A DNA stretch of 64,000 nt from an uncultured Hyphomonas sp. (lineage in GTDB: Bacteria; Pseudomonadota; Alphaproteobacteria; Caulobacterales; Hyphomonadaceae): assembly GCF_963678195.1 (NCBI RefSeq), contig NZ_OY782759.1, positions 1,054,001 through 1,118,000 on the forward strand. The letters run 5' to 3'. This document shows positions 52,564-61,223 of this stretch, one piece after another; within the stretch, counting starts at the first letter, position 1; the number at the start of each line of letters is the position of its first letter. The position numbers and the translations under genes are program-made. The notes under the pieces were generated by a model. The model did no database searches, had not been told where the DNA came from, and saw only the letters and a program-made list of their open reading frames with translations.

Positions 52564-53052
52564 GTGGCGTATTTCCTAGGGCTGGTAGTGGCTTTGGCGG
52601 CGTTCTGGCTCGGAATGTCCGGCCATAACACGCCATTGATACTCTCATTGGGCGGTATCTCGCTCATCATCACATGTATCCTCGCCTATCGGCTGGATAT
52701 TATTGACCGTGAAGGCGCGCCCTATGTGCGGCTGGCCGGTTTCCTTTTGTATTTTCCCTGGCTCGCCAAGGAAATCGTCAAAGCGAACATCAGCGTCATC
52801 CGCGCCTGTGTGAAAGCCGATCTCGACATTGCGCCGGCGCTTGTGAAGGTCAAAACGATCTGCAAATCAGACCTCGCCAAGGTGACATTTGCCAATTCGA
52901 TCACGCTGACGCCTGGCACTGTCACAGTAGAGATCGAAGGCGACAAGCTGCTGGTGCACGGTCTCTACGAGCAGGACTCCCAGCCGGAAGCCTTCGTTGA
53001 AATGGACCAGCGCTCTGCCCGCGCCATTGATGGAAAGGGGGCTGCTGCATGA
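52564..53052 (+). CDS. mrpE: Mrp cation/proton antiporter subunit E
   Basis: A 162-residue subunit of the Mrp Na+(K+)/H+ antiporter. It has two or three N-terminal helices followed by a cytoplasmic beta-rich domain (KVTFANSITLTPGTVTVEIEG is the family signature, shown in full here at 21 residues minus the first: VTFANSITLTPGTVTVEIE). I chose GTG at 52564, preceded by GGGAGAGGG at good spacing; TTG at 52558 also fits the frame. First gene of the operon; overlaps mrpF by 4 bases. Confidence 0.9.
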   Translation: MAYFLGLVVALAAFWLGMSGHNTPLILSLGGISLIITCILAYRLDIIDREGAPYVRLAGFLLYFPWLAKEIVKANISVIRACVKADLDIAPALVKVKTICKSDLAKVTFANSITLTPGTVTVEIEGDKLLVHGLYEQDSQPEAFVEMDQRSARAIDGKGAAA

Positions 53053-53345
53053 TTGCCGCCGCGCTGATTGCAATTCTGTTCGGTATGGCGCTGCTGCTGC
53101 TGCGCGCCTTTATCGGGCCGACGCTTTATGACCGCATCCTTGCGGTAAACTCGTTCGGCACGAAGACCGTGCTGGCGCTTGGCCTGCTGGGCTTCGTGAT
53201 GGAGCGCCCCGAATTTCTCGACATCGCCATCACCTATGCGCTGATCAATTTCGTTTCGACGATCGCGATCCTGAAATTTTTCCGTTACCGGTCTTTCCAG
53301 GTGCCGCTGGTGCGCCGCGGGCAGGGAGGCAATGCCGATGGCTGA
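53049..53345 (+). CDS. mrpF: Mrp antiporter subunit F
   Basis: A 98-residue membrane protein with three helices, typical MrpF length. Conserved features include LLRAFIGPTLYDRILAVNS and EFLDIAITYALINFVSTIAI. Overlaps mrpE by 4 bases and mrpG by 8 (with the preferred mrpG start). Confidence 0.92.
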   Translation: MIAAALIAILFGMALLLLRAFIGPTLYDRILAVNSFGTKTVLALGLLGFVMERPEFLDIAITYALINFVSTIAILKFFRYRSFQVPLVRRGQGGNADG

Positions 53346-53709
53346 GATCTTCTCTGACATTCTTGGGTACTGGGAGATTGTCCGGTTCCCGCTGGGCGCG
53401 CTGATGTGCTTCGGAGGTGCTATCCTGTGCCTGATCGGCACTGTGGGCGTGTTGCGCTTCCCGGACATCTACACGCGCCTCCATGCCGCTTCGATCACGG
53501 ACACGTCTGGTGCGGGGCTTGTGCTGATCGGCATGATGCTGATTTCGCCGGGCTGGCTGGTGATTTCCAAACTGTTCGCGATCTGCGTCTTTATCTTCCT
53601 GACCAGCCCGACGGCATCCCATGCGTTGGCCAATGCGGCGCATACCGCAGGCGTCCAACCGATTATCGGCCGGGTCGGCACGTCTGAAGCGGACGGGGGA
53701 GACGCCTGA
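53338..53709 (+). CDS. mrpG: Mrp antiporter subunit G
   Basis: A 123-residue membrane protein of the MrpG family: three helices and the motif VGVLRFPDIYTRLHAASITD, followed by LTSPTASHALANAAH. ATG at 53338 is preferred because GGGAGG lies 8 bases upstream; ATG at 53332 has only two bases of spacing. Overlaps the next gene by one base. Confidence 0.92.
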   Translation: MAEIFSDILGYWEIVRFPLGALMCFGGAILCLIGTVGVLRFPDIYTRLHAASITDTSGAGLVLIGMMLISPGWLVISKLFAICVFIFLTSPTASHALANAAHTAGVQPIIGRVGTSEADGGDA

Positions 53710-54350
53710 TGCATTCGATGTTCAATGGCGATCTCGGCATCGTCCTCGTCAATATTTTCCTGCTTGCCATCCTGTTTGCGACCGGCGTCGCCATCGCCAG
53801 GATGCGCAGCCTGTTCGCCATCGTGATGTTGTCGGGCATTTACTCGCTCGTTTCGGCGGCCTGGTATGTCGCGGTTGATGCGGTCGACGTCGCCTTCACC
53901 GAAGCGGCCGTCGGTGCGGGCATGTCGACCGTCGTGCTGCTGGGCGCCATGTTGCTGACCTCCCGTACGGCCAAGCCGGAGAAGTTCTTCTTCCGCCTCG
54001 GGCCGATGCTGGTCTGCCTCGCCACTGGCGCTGCCCTGATCTACGCCACGGTCGACCTTCCGTCGCTGGGCGATGCCTCCTCGCCGGCCAATGCAGGCGT
54101 CGGTCTCACTTATCTGCAGGTTGCCTGGTTCGAAACGGGTATCCCGAACGTCGTGACCCCCGTCCTCGGCAGCTATCGTGGTTTCGATACGCTGGGCGAG
54201 ACGACGGTTGTGTTCACAGCCGGTCTGGCTGTCGCCTTGCTGCTCGGTTTCGGCGAACGGTCTCTGGCTGAGCGTATCCGCAATGAGAACCGTACCGGCG
54301 AGCGCAAAACGAACAAGGCCTCGGCTTCCAGTGACGAGGATATCTCATGA
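53709..54350 (+). CDS. Mrp subunit: MrpA C-terminal module (DUF4040/MbhD plus MbhE-like)
   Basis: A 213-residue membrane protein. The N-terminal half resembles MbhD/DUF4040 (VAIARMRSLFAIVMLSGIYS, then AFTEAAVGAGMSTVVLLGAM) and the C-terminal half MbhE (helix in TLGETTVVFTAGLAVALLLG). Together these correspond to the C-terminal end of MrpA, here split off as its own gene between mrpG and mrpB, as in the archaeal Mbh operon. The tail is soluble and Lys/Glu-rich. Confidence 0.85.
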   Translation: MHSMFNGDLGIVLVNIFLLAILFATGVAIARMRSLFAIVMLSGIYSLVSAAWYVAVDAVDVAFTEAAVGAGMSTVVLLGAMLLTSRTAKPEKFFFRLGPMLVCLATGAALIYATVDLPSLGDASSPANAGVGLTYLQVAWFETGIPNVVTPVLGSYRGFDTLGETTVVFTAGLAVALLLGFGERSLAERIRNENRTGERKTNKASASSDEDIS

Positions 54351-54799
54351 ATACCGATCATCACGTCATCCTGCGCGTCATTGCAAAGATGCTGATCCCC
54401 GTGATCACGATGTTTGCGTTTTATGTTCAGTTCCACGGTGACTTCGGTCCCGGCGGGGGCTTCCAGGCTGGCGTCATCATCGCCGTTGCCGTGATTCTTT
54501 ATGCGCTTGTCTTCGGTGTGCCGGCTGCGATGCGGGCCGTGCCGCCGGTCTTCACACGTTCGCTCGCTGCGGTCGGTGTGATGATCTATGCCGGCGTCGG
54601 TTTCTGGGCGATGCTGCAGGGCGGGCATTATCTCGAATACCAGGCCCTGTTCCATGAGCCGCCGGGCGAGCATCACGGCCAGCACATCGGCATCCTGTTT
54701 ATTGAACTGGGCGTGCTGTGCGGTGTGTCCGGCGCAATGTTGACGATCTTCTACGCCTTTGCCGGCCGTGTGGCCGAAATCCGCGACGAGGACTGGTAA
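54347..54799 (+). CDS. mrpB: Mrp antiporter subunit B
   Basis: A 150-residue membrane protein of the MrpB/MnhB family with four helices. The conserved HVILRVIAKMLIPVITMFAF and FHGDFGPGGGFQAGVIIAVA motif is intact. Overlaps the preceding gene by 4 bases; the next gene starts 3 bp after its stop. Confidence 0.93.
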   Translation: MNTDHHVILRVIAKMLIPVITMFAFYVQFHGDFGPGGGFQAGVIIAVAVILYALVFGVPAAMRAVPPVFTRSLAAVGVMIYAGVGFWAMLQGGHYLEYQALFHEPPGEHHGQHIGILFIELGVLCGVSGAMLTIFYAFAGRVAEIRDEDW

Positions 54800-54802
54800 G
54801 CC

Positions 54803-55327
54803 ATGCTGGAATTCCTGCTCGAACGCGCAAACTACTGGGTCGTCATCGTTCTGATGATGATCGGCCTCTACATCACTTTTGCGTCCCAGAACCTGATCAA
54901 GCGGATGGTCGGCCTTGGCCTGTTCCAGACGACGATCTGCCTGTTCTACGTGACCCTCGGCAAAGTCTCCGGCGGCACTGCGCCGATCCTCTTCGGCGAG
55001 GATGCCATTGAGCATCATGGCGCCGGACATGGGCCGGAAGCCGAAGGCAGCCACGCGGCGCTCGACGCCGTTCTGGCCGCAGGCGGGGACCATGCCGAAC
55101 GCGTGGCGCACCTCACCAACACCTATTCCAATCCGCTGCCGCACGTCCTGATGCTGACAGCCATCGTCGTCGGTGTGGCGACCCTGTCTGTTGGCCTCGC
55201 CCTCGTCGTGCGGATCCGCGAAGCCTATGGCTCGATCGAGAATGACGAGGTGAACGAAATCGACCTCGAAACCGCGCTGGCCCAGCATGCCGAGGCGGAG
55301 AAAGCCGTGAACGAGGCGACCGCATGA
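54803..55327 (+). CDS. mrpC: Mrp antiporter subunit C (NuoK-like) with an unusual insertion
   Basis: A 174-residue membrane protein, longer than the usual ~110-120. Three helices are visible: YWVVIVLMMIGLYITFA (about 11-27), MVGLGLFQTTICLFYVTLG (35-53) and VLMLTAIVVGVATLSVGLAL (115-134). Between helices 2 and 3 a His/Glu/Gly-rich loop of about 40 residues (66-107) is inserted, and the C-terminal tail is acidic. The core is NuoK-like as usual for MrpC. Overlaps mrpD by 4 bases. Confidence 0.9.
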   Translation: MLEFLLERANYWVVIVLMMIGLYITFASQNLIKRMVGLGLFQTTICLFYVTLGKVSGGTAPILFGEDAIEHHGAGHGPEAEGSHAALDAVLAAGGDHAERVAHLTNTYSNPLPHVLMLTAIVVGVATLSVGLALVVRIREAYGSIENDEVNEIDLETALAQHAEAEKAVNEATA

Positions 55328-56856
55328 TCGACGCTATCCTGAATGCTGCGCCGGCCTGGGCGCTGACGCATGCCGCGCCGCTGCTGGTCATGGTGCCCCT
55401 GTTCCTGGCGCCTGTACTGGCGCTGGTGCCGACCGGGCGCATCGCCTGGCTGATTTCCATTGCGGCGACGGGCATCAGCTTCCTGTTCGCGCTCATCCTG
55501 CTTGGCCTGGTACAGACGTCGCCGGTCGGCGTCGTTTCCTACGAGGTGGGGCGCTGGCCGGTGCCGCTTGGCATTGAGCTGCGCGTCGATGCGCTGAACG
55601 CGATGATCCTGCTGATCGTCACGACGATCGGCCTGCTGGCCTCGGTCTTCTCCTGGCCGACGGTGGTTGCGGAAATACCCAAGCAGAAACGGGCGTTGTT
55701 CTATTCGGCCTTCCTCGTCTGTTTCGCCGGTCTGAACGGCGTGGCGATTACCGGCGACGCGTTCAACCTGTTCGTCTTCCTCGAGATTTCCTCGATCTCG
55801 ACCTATGTGCTCGTCGCGCTGGGCTCAGGACGGGACCGCCGGGCGCTGCCGGCCGCGTTCAACTATCTGATCATGGGCACGATCGGCGCCAGCTTCTACA
55901 TCATCGGGATTGGCTTCCTGTATGCCGCGACCGGTACGCTGAACATGTACGACATCTCCACGCAGCTGCCGGAGCTGGCAGGCCATCGCAGCGTGCAGGC
56001 GGGCTTTGCGTTCATCCTCGTCGGGCTCGGCCTCAAGGCGGCGATGTGGCCGCTGCATCAGTGGCTGCCGAACGCCTATTCCTACAGCCCCAGCTTCGTG
56101 ACGATGTTCCTGTCGGCGACGGCGACCAAGGTGGCGCTGTACGCACTGATCCGGTTCCTGTTCACCGTTTTCCGTCCTGACTATGGCTTCGAGATCTCCG
56201 CCTTCAGCGCGATCCTCATGCCGCTGGGCATTGCGGCCATGGTGGTTTGCAGTTTCCAGGCGGTGTTCCAGTCGGATGTCCGGCGGATCCTTGCTTATTC
56301 CTCGGTTGCGCAGGTGGGGTACATGATCCTCGGCGTGTCCATCGGCACAACGGCGGGCCTGTCGGCCGGCCTGTTCCACCTGATCAATCACGCCATGATG
56401 AAAGGCGCGCTGTTCATGGCGGTCGCCGGTGTGGTTCTGACCTACCAGGGCACGACCATACGCGACTTTGCCGGACTAGGGCGGTCCGCACCGTGGACTA
56501 TGACCGCATTTGCCATTGCTGCGCTTTCGCTGATCGGCGTTCCGCTGACCGCAGGCTTCCAGTCGAAGCTCCAGCTCGGCTTCGCCCTGTTCGACCAGGG
56601 CCTCTGGTGGGCCGTCGGTCTCGTTGTCTTCTCGTCTTTCCTGGCGGTGATCTATATGGGCCGCGTTCTGGAAGCGGTGTTCTTCCAGCCGCCGGTCAAT
56701 CCGCGCAAGGCCCGCAAGGAGGCACCGATCCTGTTGCTTGTCCCACTCTGGATCCTGGCGCTGGCTAATCTGTATTTCGGCATTGCGGCGGATTTCCCGC
56801 TCGGTCTCGCGCGTGACGCGGCCGCTGCTGCCTTCGGTGTGGAGGCGTTCCGATGA
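55324..56856 (+). CDS. mrpD: Mrp antiporter subunit D (first NuoL/M/N-like subunit)
   Basis: A 510-residue proton-translocating membrane subunit with about fourteen helices. Key residues of the half-channel are in place: Glu154 in the fifth-helix VFLEISSIST, Lys238 in GLGLKAAMWPLHQWLP with His245, and Lys269 in SATATKVALYAL. So it looks catalytically competent. Overlaps mrpC and the next antiporter gene by 4 bases. Confidence 0.93.
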   Translation: MIDAILNAAPAWALTHAAPLLVMVPLFLAPVLALVPTGRIAWLISIAATGISFLFALILLGLVQTSPVGVVSYEVGRWPVPLGIELRVDALNAMILLIVTTIGLLASVFSWPTVVAEIPKQKRALFYSAFLVCFAGLNGVAITGDAFNLFVFLEISSISTYVLVALGSGRDRRALPAAFNYLIMGTIGASFYIIGIGFLYAATGTLNMYDISTQLPELAGHRSVQAGFAFILVGLGLKAAMWPLHQWLPNAYSYSPSFVTMFLSATATKVALYALIRFLFTVFRPDYGFEISAFSAILMPLGIAAMVVCSFQAVFQSDVRRILAYSSVAQVGYMILGVSIGTTAGLSAGLFHLINHAMMKGALFMAVAGVVLTYQGTTIRDFAGLGRSAPWTMTAFAIAALSLIGVPLTAGFQSKLQLGFALFDQGLWWAVGLVVFSSFLAVIYMGRVLEAVFFQPPVNPRKARKEAPILLLVPLWILALANLYFGIAADFPLGLARDAAAAAFGVEAFR

Positions 56857-58361
56857 GCCCTGAGACCCTGATCCTCGCCGCGCTCGTCCTGCCGCTGCTG
56901 ATTGCGGCTGGTATTGCCGTGATGGGCTGGTCGCCGAACCTGCGGGAAGGGGTGACCTTCACCGGCGCCGGCGTGCTGTTCGTGGTGATCATCCTGCTGG
57001 CCATGCATGTGGCGGGCGGTGAGCGACCGGAACTGAACCTTGGCCAGGCCGCGCCAGGCCTCAGCCTTGCCTTCAAGCTGGAACCGCTGGGCATGTTGTT
57101 CGCGCTCGTGGCCAGTGGCCTCTGGATCGTGAACTCGTTCTATTCCGTCGGCTACATGCGCGGGAACCGCGAGCGGAACCAGACGCGTTTCTACATCTGT
57201 TTCGCCATTGCCATTTTCGGCGCCCTTGGCGTCGCCATGTCGGCCAACCTGTTCACCCTGTTCGTCTTTTACGAAGTGCTGACGCTGTCGACCTTCCCGC
57301 TGGTCACCCACAAGGGCGATGCGGCGGCCAAGCGCGGCGGACGCATCTACCTTCTGACCCTGATGGGCACCTCGATCGGCCTGCTGCTGCCGGCCGTGAT
57401 GTGGACCTGGGTGCTCGCCGGGCAGAACCTCGATTTCGTCCCCGGCGGCCTGCTGGCGGGCGTGGACATCAGCCCGGCTGTCGCCAGCGCGCTGCTGATC
57501 CTGTTCGCCTTCGGGGTGGGCAAGGCGGCTCTGATGCCGGTTCACTTCTGGCTGCCGAACGCCATGGTCGCGCCGACGCCTGTGTCTGCACTTCTGCACG
57601 CCGTGGCGGTCGTGAAGGCTGGTGTGTTCACGATCATGAAGATCGCCATCTTCATCTTCGGGACAGACTTGCTGGAGGCGACGCCGGCGCGCGAATTCGT
57701 GCTGTGGGTGGCCTGTTTCACCATGGTGGTCGGATCGCTGATCGCCATGACGAAGGACAATCTCAAAGCGCGGCTTGCCTATTCGACCATTGCGCAGCTG
57801 TCTTATGTGGTGGCCGGCGCGATGCTGGCAGACCCGGCCGGCTGGCTGGGCGGCAGCCTGCAGATTGCTGCGCACGCGGCGGGCAAGATGACCCTCTTCA
57901 TGTGTGCGGGCGCCATCTATGTCGCGACGGGCCTGACCAATATCTCCGACATGCGCGGTCTCGGCCGCAAGATGCCGCTGGTCTTCATCGCCTTCATGAT
58001 CGGCTCCATGTCGATCATCGGCCTGCCGCCCTTCGCAGGGGCCTGGCCGAAGTACGAACTGATGCAGGGCGCCATCGACCACGGCAATGTCTACCTGTCG
58101 CTGGTGCTGATCGTGTCCTCTCTGCTGAACATCGCCTATTTGTTGCCGATCCCGCTGCTGGCCCTGTTGCCACCGCCCGGCACCAAGGAGCCGAAGCCGT
58201 TCAAACGACCGGGCGGGGCGCCGATGCCCACCGTGGTGGCGCCATTGATCACCGCCACCCTGTGTATCATCCTGTTCTTCGCCGTCGGCCCACTTTCCGA
58301 TTTCCTTGCCCCGACAGTGGGTGACCGCGTCGAATACATCGCGGATGGAGGCCAGCCATGA
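56853..58361 (+). CDS. Second NuoL/M/N-like antiporter subunit of the Mrp cluster
   Basis: A 502-residue membrane protein homologous to MrpD/MrpA-N. The proton-pathway residues are also present: Glu141 in FVFYEVLTLST, Lys224 in GVGKAALMPVHFWLP with His231, and Lys255 in VAVVKAGVFT. It is therefore an active-looking additional subunit rather than a degenerate copy. It overlaps neighbours by 4 bases on both sides. It may take the place of MrpA's N-terminal domain. Confidence 0.9.
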   Translation: MSPETLILAALVLPLLIAAGIAVMGWSPNLREGVTFTGAGVLFVVIILLAMHVAGGERPELNLGQAAPGLSLAFKLEPLGMLFALVASGLWIVNSFYSVGYMRGNRERNQTRFYICFAIAIFGALGVAMSANLFTLFVFYEVLTLSTFPLVTHKGDAAAKRGGRIYLLTLMGTSIGLLLPAVMWTWVLAGQNLDFVPGGLLAGVDISPAVASALLILFAFGVGKAALMPVHFWLPNAMVAPTPVSALLHAVAVVKAGVFTIMKIAIFIFGTDLLEATPAREFVLWVACFTMVVGSLIAMTKDNLKARLAYSTIAQLSYVVAGAMLADPAGWLGGSLQIAAHAAGKMTLFMCAGAIYVATGLTNISDMRGLGRKMPLVFIAFMIGSMSIIGLPPFAGAWPKYELMQGAIDHGNVYLSLVLIVSSLLNIAYLLPIPLLALLPPPGTKEPKPFKRPGGAPMPTVVAPLITATLCIILFFAVGPLSDFLAPTVGDRVEYIADGGQP

Positions 58362-58801
58362 GCGACCCGACCGAAAATGGCCGTGATGATTCCGGCCGCT
58401 TCGTGAAACGTGCCGCAGAGTCGGTGCACAACCTGAACACGCCGTCGGAAGACGGTATCCATCCGCTGTCGCAGATCCTGTTCGGCTGGACGCACCGCAA
58501 GGGCATCGGCAATATCATCTTCTACGTGTTGATGGTGCTGTCACTGATGGTCATTTCCGTCGACTTCTTTCACGAGCGGCACGAGTATCTGAAATTCGCC
58601 AACTATGCCGGCTTCTACGGCGTCTGGGGCTTTGTCTGCTTCGCTTTCGCGGTGATCATGGGCTGGCCGCTCGGCCACCTGCTGCGCCGGGACGAAAACT
58701 ATTATGGCGATGCGGGCGGCCCGCCCGAAGGCGTCGATCCGGACGCGCCGATGGCAGATGACCTGCCGGCGCCGCACCATTCTTCCGAGGGAGACGCGTG
58801 A
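58358..58801 (+). CDS. Small membrane protein of unknown function inside the Mrp operon
   Basis: A 147-residue protein with two predicted helices (IIFYVLMVLSLMVISVDFF and YGVWGFVCFAFAVIMGWPLG) and soluble, charged ends; the C-terminus is acidic and His/Pro-containing. It overlaps the preceding antiporter gene by 4 bases and the next by one. I recognise no family; its tight placement suggests an accessory subunit of the complex. Confidence 0.75.
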   Translation: MSDPTENGRDDSGRFVKRAAESVHNLNTPSEDGIHPLSQILFGWTHRKGIGNIIFYVLMVLSLMVISVDFFHERHEYLKFANYAGFYGVWGFVCFAFAVIMGWPLGHLLRRDENYYGDAGGPPEGVDPDAPMADDLPAPHHSSEGDA

Positions 58802-60561
58802 TGCCGTCCATGCTGGCAGGTCTCAATCCCGGATGGGTGCTGATCATCGCAGGTGTCGCAAGCCTGTTCATAACCATGCGCAGTGTGCGCCAGGTGGTGA
58901 CCATCGCCGCGCCGCTGCTGGCGCTGTTGCTGCTGGTGCTCGCACCGCAGAACACAGATCTGGTGACGACGCAGGTGCTGGGCCTGAAAATGGTGCTTTA
59001 CCGCGTCGATGCCCTCAATTTCATCTTCAGCCTGGCCTTCCTGATCGCTGCGGTGCTGAACGGCATTTATGCCCTGCATTCCGACGACCGGATTCAGGAC
59101 GGGGCGGCGCTGTTCTATGCCGGCGCCGCTGTGGCAGCGACGCTGGCAGGCGACCTGATGACCCTGTTCGTGTTCTGGGAACTGACGGCGATCAGCTCCG
59201 TCTTCCTGATCCTGCGGGCACAGACCCGGGCGGCTTACTACGCGGCGATGCGGTACCTTGGTGTGCAGGTCCTGTCGGGCGTGCTGCTGCTGAACGGTCT
59301 CGCCTATGTGCTGAAGTCGCGTGGAGACCTGTCGCTGGAGGCCTTCACGGACCTTTCCGATCCGGGCGTGCTGTTCATCTTCATCGCGTTCGGGATCAAG
59401 GCGGCGTTCCCGCTGCTGCACAACTGGCTGCAGGATGCGTATCCGAAGGCGACGGTTGTCGGCTCCGTGGTCCTGTCGGTCTACACGACCAAGCTGGCCG
59501 TCTATGCGCTGGCCCGCATGTTCCCGGGGCAGGAGCACCTTGTCTGGATCGGCGCTACCATGACCGTGTTCCCGGTTTTCTTCGCAGTGATCGAGAACGA
59601 TCTGCGCCGCGTGCTGTCCTATTCGATCAACAACCAGGTCGGCTTCATGGTGTGCGGCGTCGGTATCGGCACGCCGCTGGCCATTAATGGCGTCGCGGCC
59701 CACGCCTTTGCGGATATCTTCTTTAAAGGCCTCCTGATGATGTCGATGGGCGCCGTGCTCTATCGGACCGGTACGGTGAAGGCGAGCCAGCTCGGTGGCC
59801 TGCACCGGTCAATGCCATGGACGACGGTGTTCTGTATCATCGGCGCGATGTCGATCTCGGCCTTCCCGCTGTTCTCGGCCTTTGTCACCAAGTCGATGAT
59901 CATTTCCGAAGTGGCGACGGCGGGCTATGCCGTGATCTTCCTGATGCTCATGTTTGCTTCGGCAGGTGTGCTGGAACACTCGGGCATCAAGATCCCGTAT
60001 TACGCCTTCTTCGGCCATGACAGCGGCCTGCGCGTGAAGGAAGCCCCGTTCAACATGCTGCTGGCCATGGGCATCGCGGCGTTCCTCTGCATCTTCCTTG
60101 GCCTGCCGGCGCTGTTCCCTGGCTTCGGTCATGAATGGCTCTACGGCCTGCTGCCTTACAGAGAGGAGGCGATGGGCTATTCCCATCACCACCTGTTCTC
60201 GTTCGATCACATCATCACGCAGTTCCAGCTGCTGATCTTCGCGATCTTTGCCTTCGTTCTGCTGAAGCGTTTCCACGTTTACCCGCCGGAGAAGCGCGGC
60301 GTGATCCTCGACAGCGACTGGACGTATCGCAAGGTTGGCTACAGTCTCGTCAAGTGGGCCGGTACGGTCTGGGGCAAGGCAGGCCCGGCGATGACTGCTG
60401 CCTTCTTCCGCGTGACCGGCCGGGCCTACAACTGGATCGAGGCGGCGTTCAGTCCGCGGGGTGAACTGGCCCGGGGCGGCGCGCTCAATGGGGCGATGAC
60501 GATCTGGACAGCGGCCCTGCTGGGGGTCGTGCTGCTCTTGTCCTTCATGGCAGTTGGCTGA
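58801..60561 (+). CDS. Third NuoL/M/N-like antiporter subunit of the Mrp cluster
   Basis: A 586-residue membrane protein, the longest of the three. ATG at 58801 (TGATG overlap with the previous gene) is preferred to GTG at 58798. Pathway residues are again present: Glu127 in FVFWELTAISS, Lys200 in FIAFGIKAAFPLLHNWL with His207, and Lys231 in VYTTKLAVYAL. A C-terminal extension of about 120 residues after the helix near 460 carries a His-rich stretch (YSHHHLFSFDHIITQ). It ends the operon, followed by a strong terminator. Confidence 0.9.
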   Translation: MPSMLAGLNPGWVLIIAGVASLFITMRSVRQVVTIAAPLLALLLLVLAPQNTDLVTTQVLGLKMVLYRVDALNFIFSLAFLIAAVLNGIYALHSDDRIQDGAALFYAGAAVAATLAGDLMTLFVFWELTAISSVFLILRAQTRAAYYAAMRYLGVQVLSGVLLLNGLAYVLKSRGDLSLEAFTDLSDPGVLFIFIAFGIKAAFPLLHNWLQDAYPKATVVGSVVLSVYTTKLAVYALARMFPGQEHLVWIGATMTVFPVFFAVIENDLRRVLSYSINNQVGFMVCGVGIGTPLAINGVAAHAFADIFFKGLLMMSMGAVLYRTGTVKASQLGGLHRSMPWTTVFCIIGAMSISAFPLFSAFVTKSMIISEVATAGYAVIFLMLMFASAGVLEHSGIKIPYYAFFGHDSGLRVKEAPFNMLLAMGIAAFLCIFLGLPALFPGFGHEWLYGLLPYREEAMGYSHHHLFSFDHIITQFQLLIFAIFAFVLLKRFHVYPPEKRGVILDSDWTYRKVGYSLVKWAGTVWGKAGPAMTAAFFRVTGRAYNWIEAAFSPRGELARGGALNGAMTIWTAALLGVVLLLSFMAVG

Positions 60562-60577
60562 CAGTCTGCCTGAATGA

Positions 60578-60628
60578 CAGACACGGGATGCGGTCCCCGC
60601 CAAAGCGGCGGGGGCGTGTCTGCCTTTT
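60578..60628 (+). terminator. Strong two-stem terminator of the Mrp operon
   Basis: An outer stem pairs CAGACACG (60578-60585) with CGTGTCTG (60615-60622). An inner 7-bp stem pairs CCCCGCC (60595-60601) with GGCGGGG (60607-60613). The structure is followed by CCTTTT. It begins 17 bp after the last Mrp stop codon and precedes mucR. Confidence 0.8.
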
Positions 60629-60696
60629 GGGATTTCACGTTTACCGGCCCCGCAGTAGATGCGGGCCGGTCCATTCATTCATCGGGAATCGTTCAG

Positions 60697-61110
60697 GTGT
60701 CAGAAGCAAAGTCAGATGCGCAGGGCCGGCCGGAGCTGGTCGAACACGCCAGCAAGATCGTTGCGGCCTATGTCGGCAACAATACAGTTACGCCGGATGA
60801 GCTGCCGGACCTGATCCGCCTGGTCCACCAGTCGCTGACATCTGTCGCCGAAGGTGAACCCGCGGTACCACAGCCCAAACCGGCTGTCCCTGTTGGGAAA
60901 TCGGTTTCCGACAATTTCCTGATCTGCCTGGAAGACGGCAAGAAGTTCAAATCGCTGAAGCGCCATCTGCGCACGTCCTACGACATGTCGCCGGAGGACT
61001 ATCGCGCGAAATGGGACCTGCCGGCGGATTATCCGATGGTCGCGCCCGGCTATTCCCGCCAGCGCTCAAAACTCGCCAAGAAGATGGGCCTCGGCAAGGC
61101 AGACAAGTAA
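60697..61110 (+). CDS. mucR: MucR-family transcriptional regulator with degenerate zinc finger
   Basis: A 137-residue regulator of the Ros/MucR family. Classical members have C-x2-C...H...H zinc ligands. Here the region reads FLICLEDGKKFKSLKRHL with Cys77 but Asp at 80, His90 but Tyr at 95, so two ligands are missing. The rest is typical (MSPEDYRAKW, DLPADYPMVAPGYSRQRS). Zinc-independent Mlr/MucR variants are known. GTG at 60697 fits the family length; the longer frame from 60574 overlaps the terminator. In Caulobacter MucR works with SciP and CtrA. Confidence 0.88.
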   Translation: MSEAKSDAQGRPELVEHASKIVAAYVGNNTVTPDELPDLIRLVHQSLTSVAEGEPAVPQPKPAVPVGKSVSDNFLICLEDGKKFKSLKRHLRTSYDMSPEDYRAKWDLPADYPMVAPGYSRQRSKLAKKMGLGKADK

Positions 61111-61223
61111 AAGAACTCAGGCACGAATACTTGTTGTTCCGGAGGCGAAATGAAATATTCCGGTAATCTTGGTTAACAAAACATCACAAAGACTCTTGAT
61201 TCGGACCGGCAACTCGCGCGATA

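Noticed and set aside
56652-58082. 476-codon minus-strand frame over the second antiporter subunit
   Set aside because: Very His/Gln/Arg-rich translation, antisense to a clear membrane protein gene.
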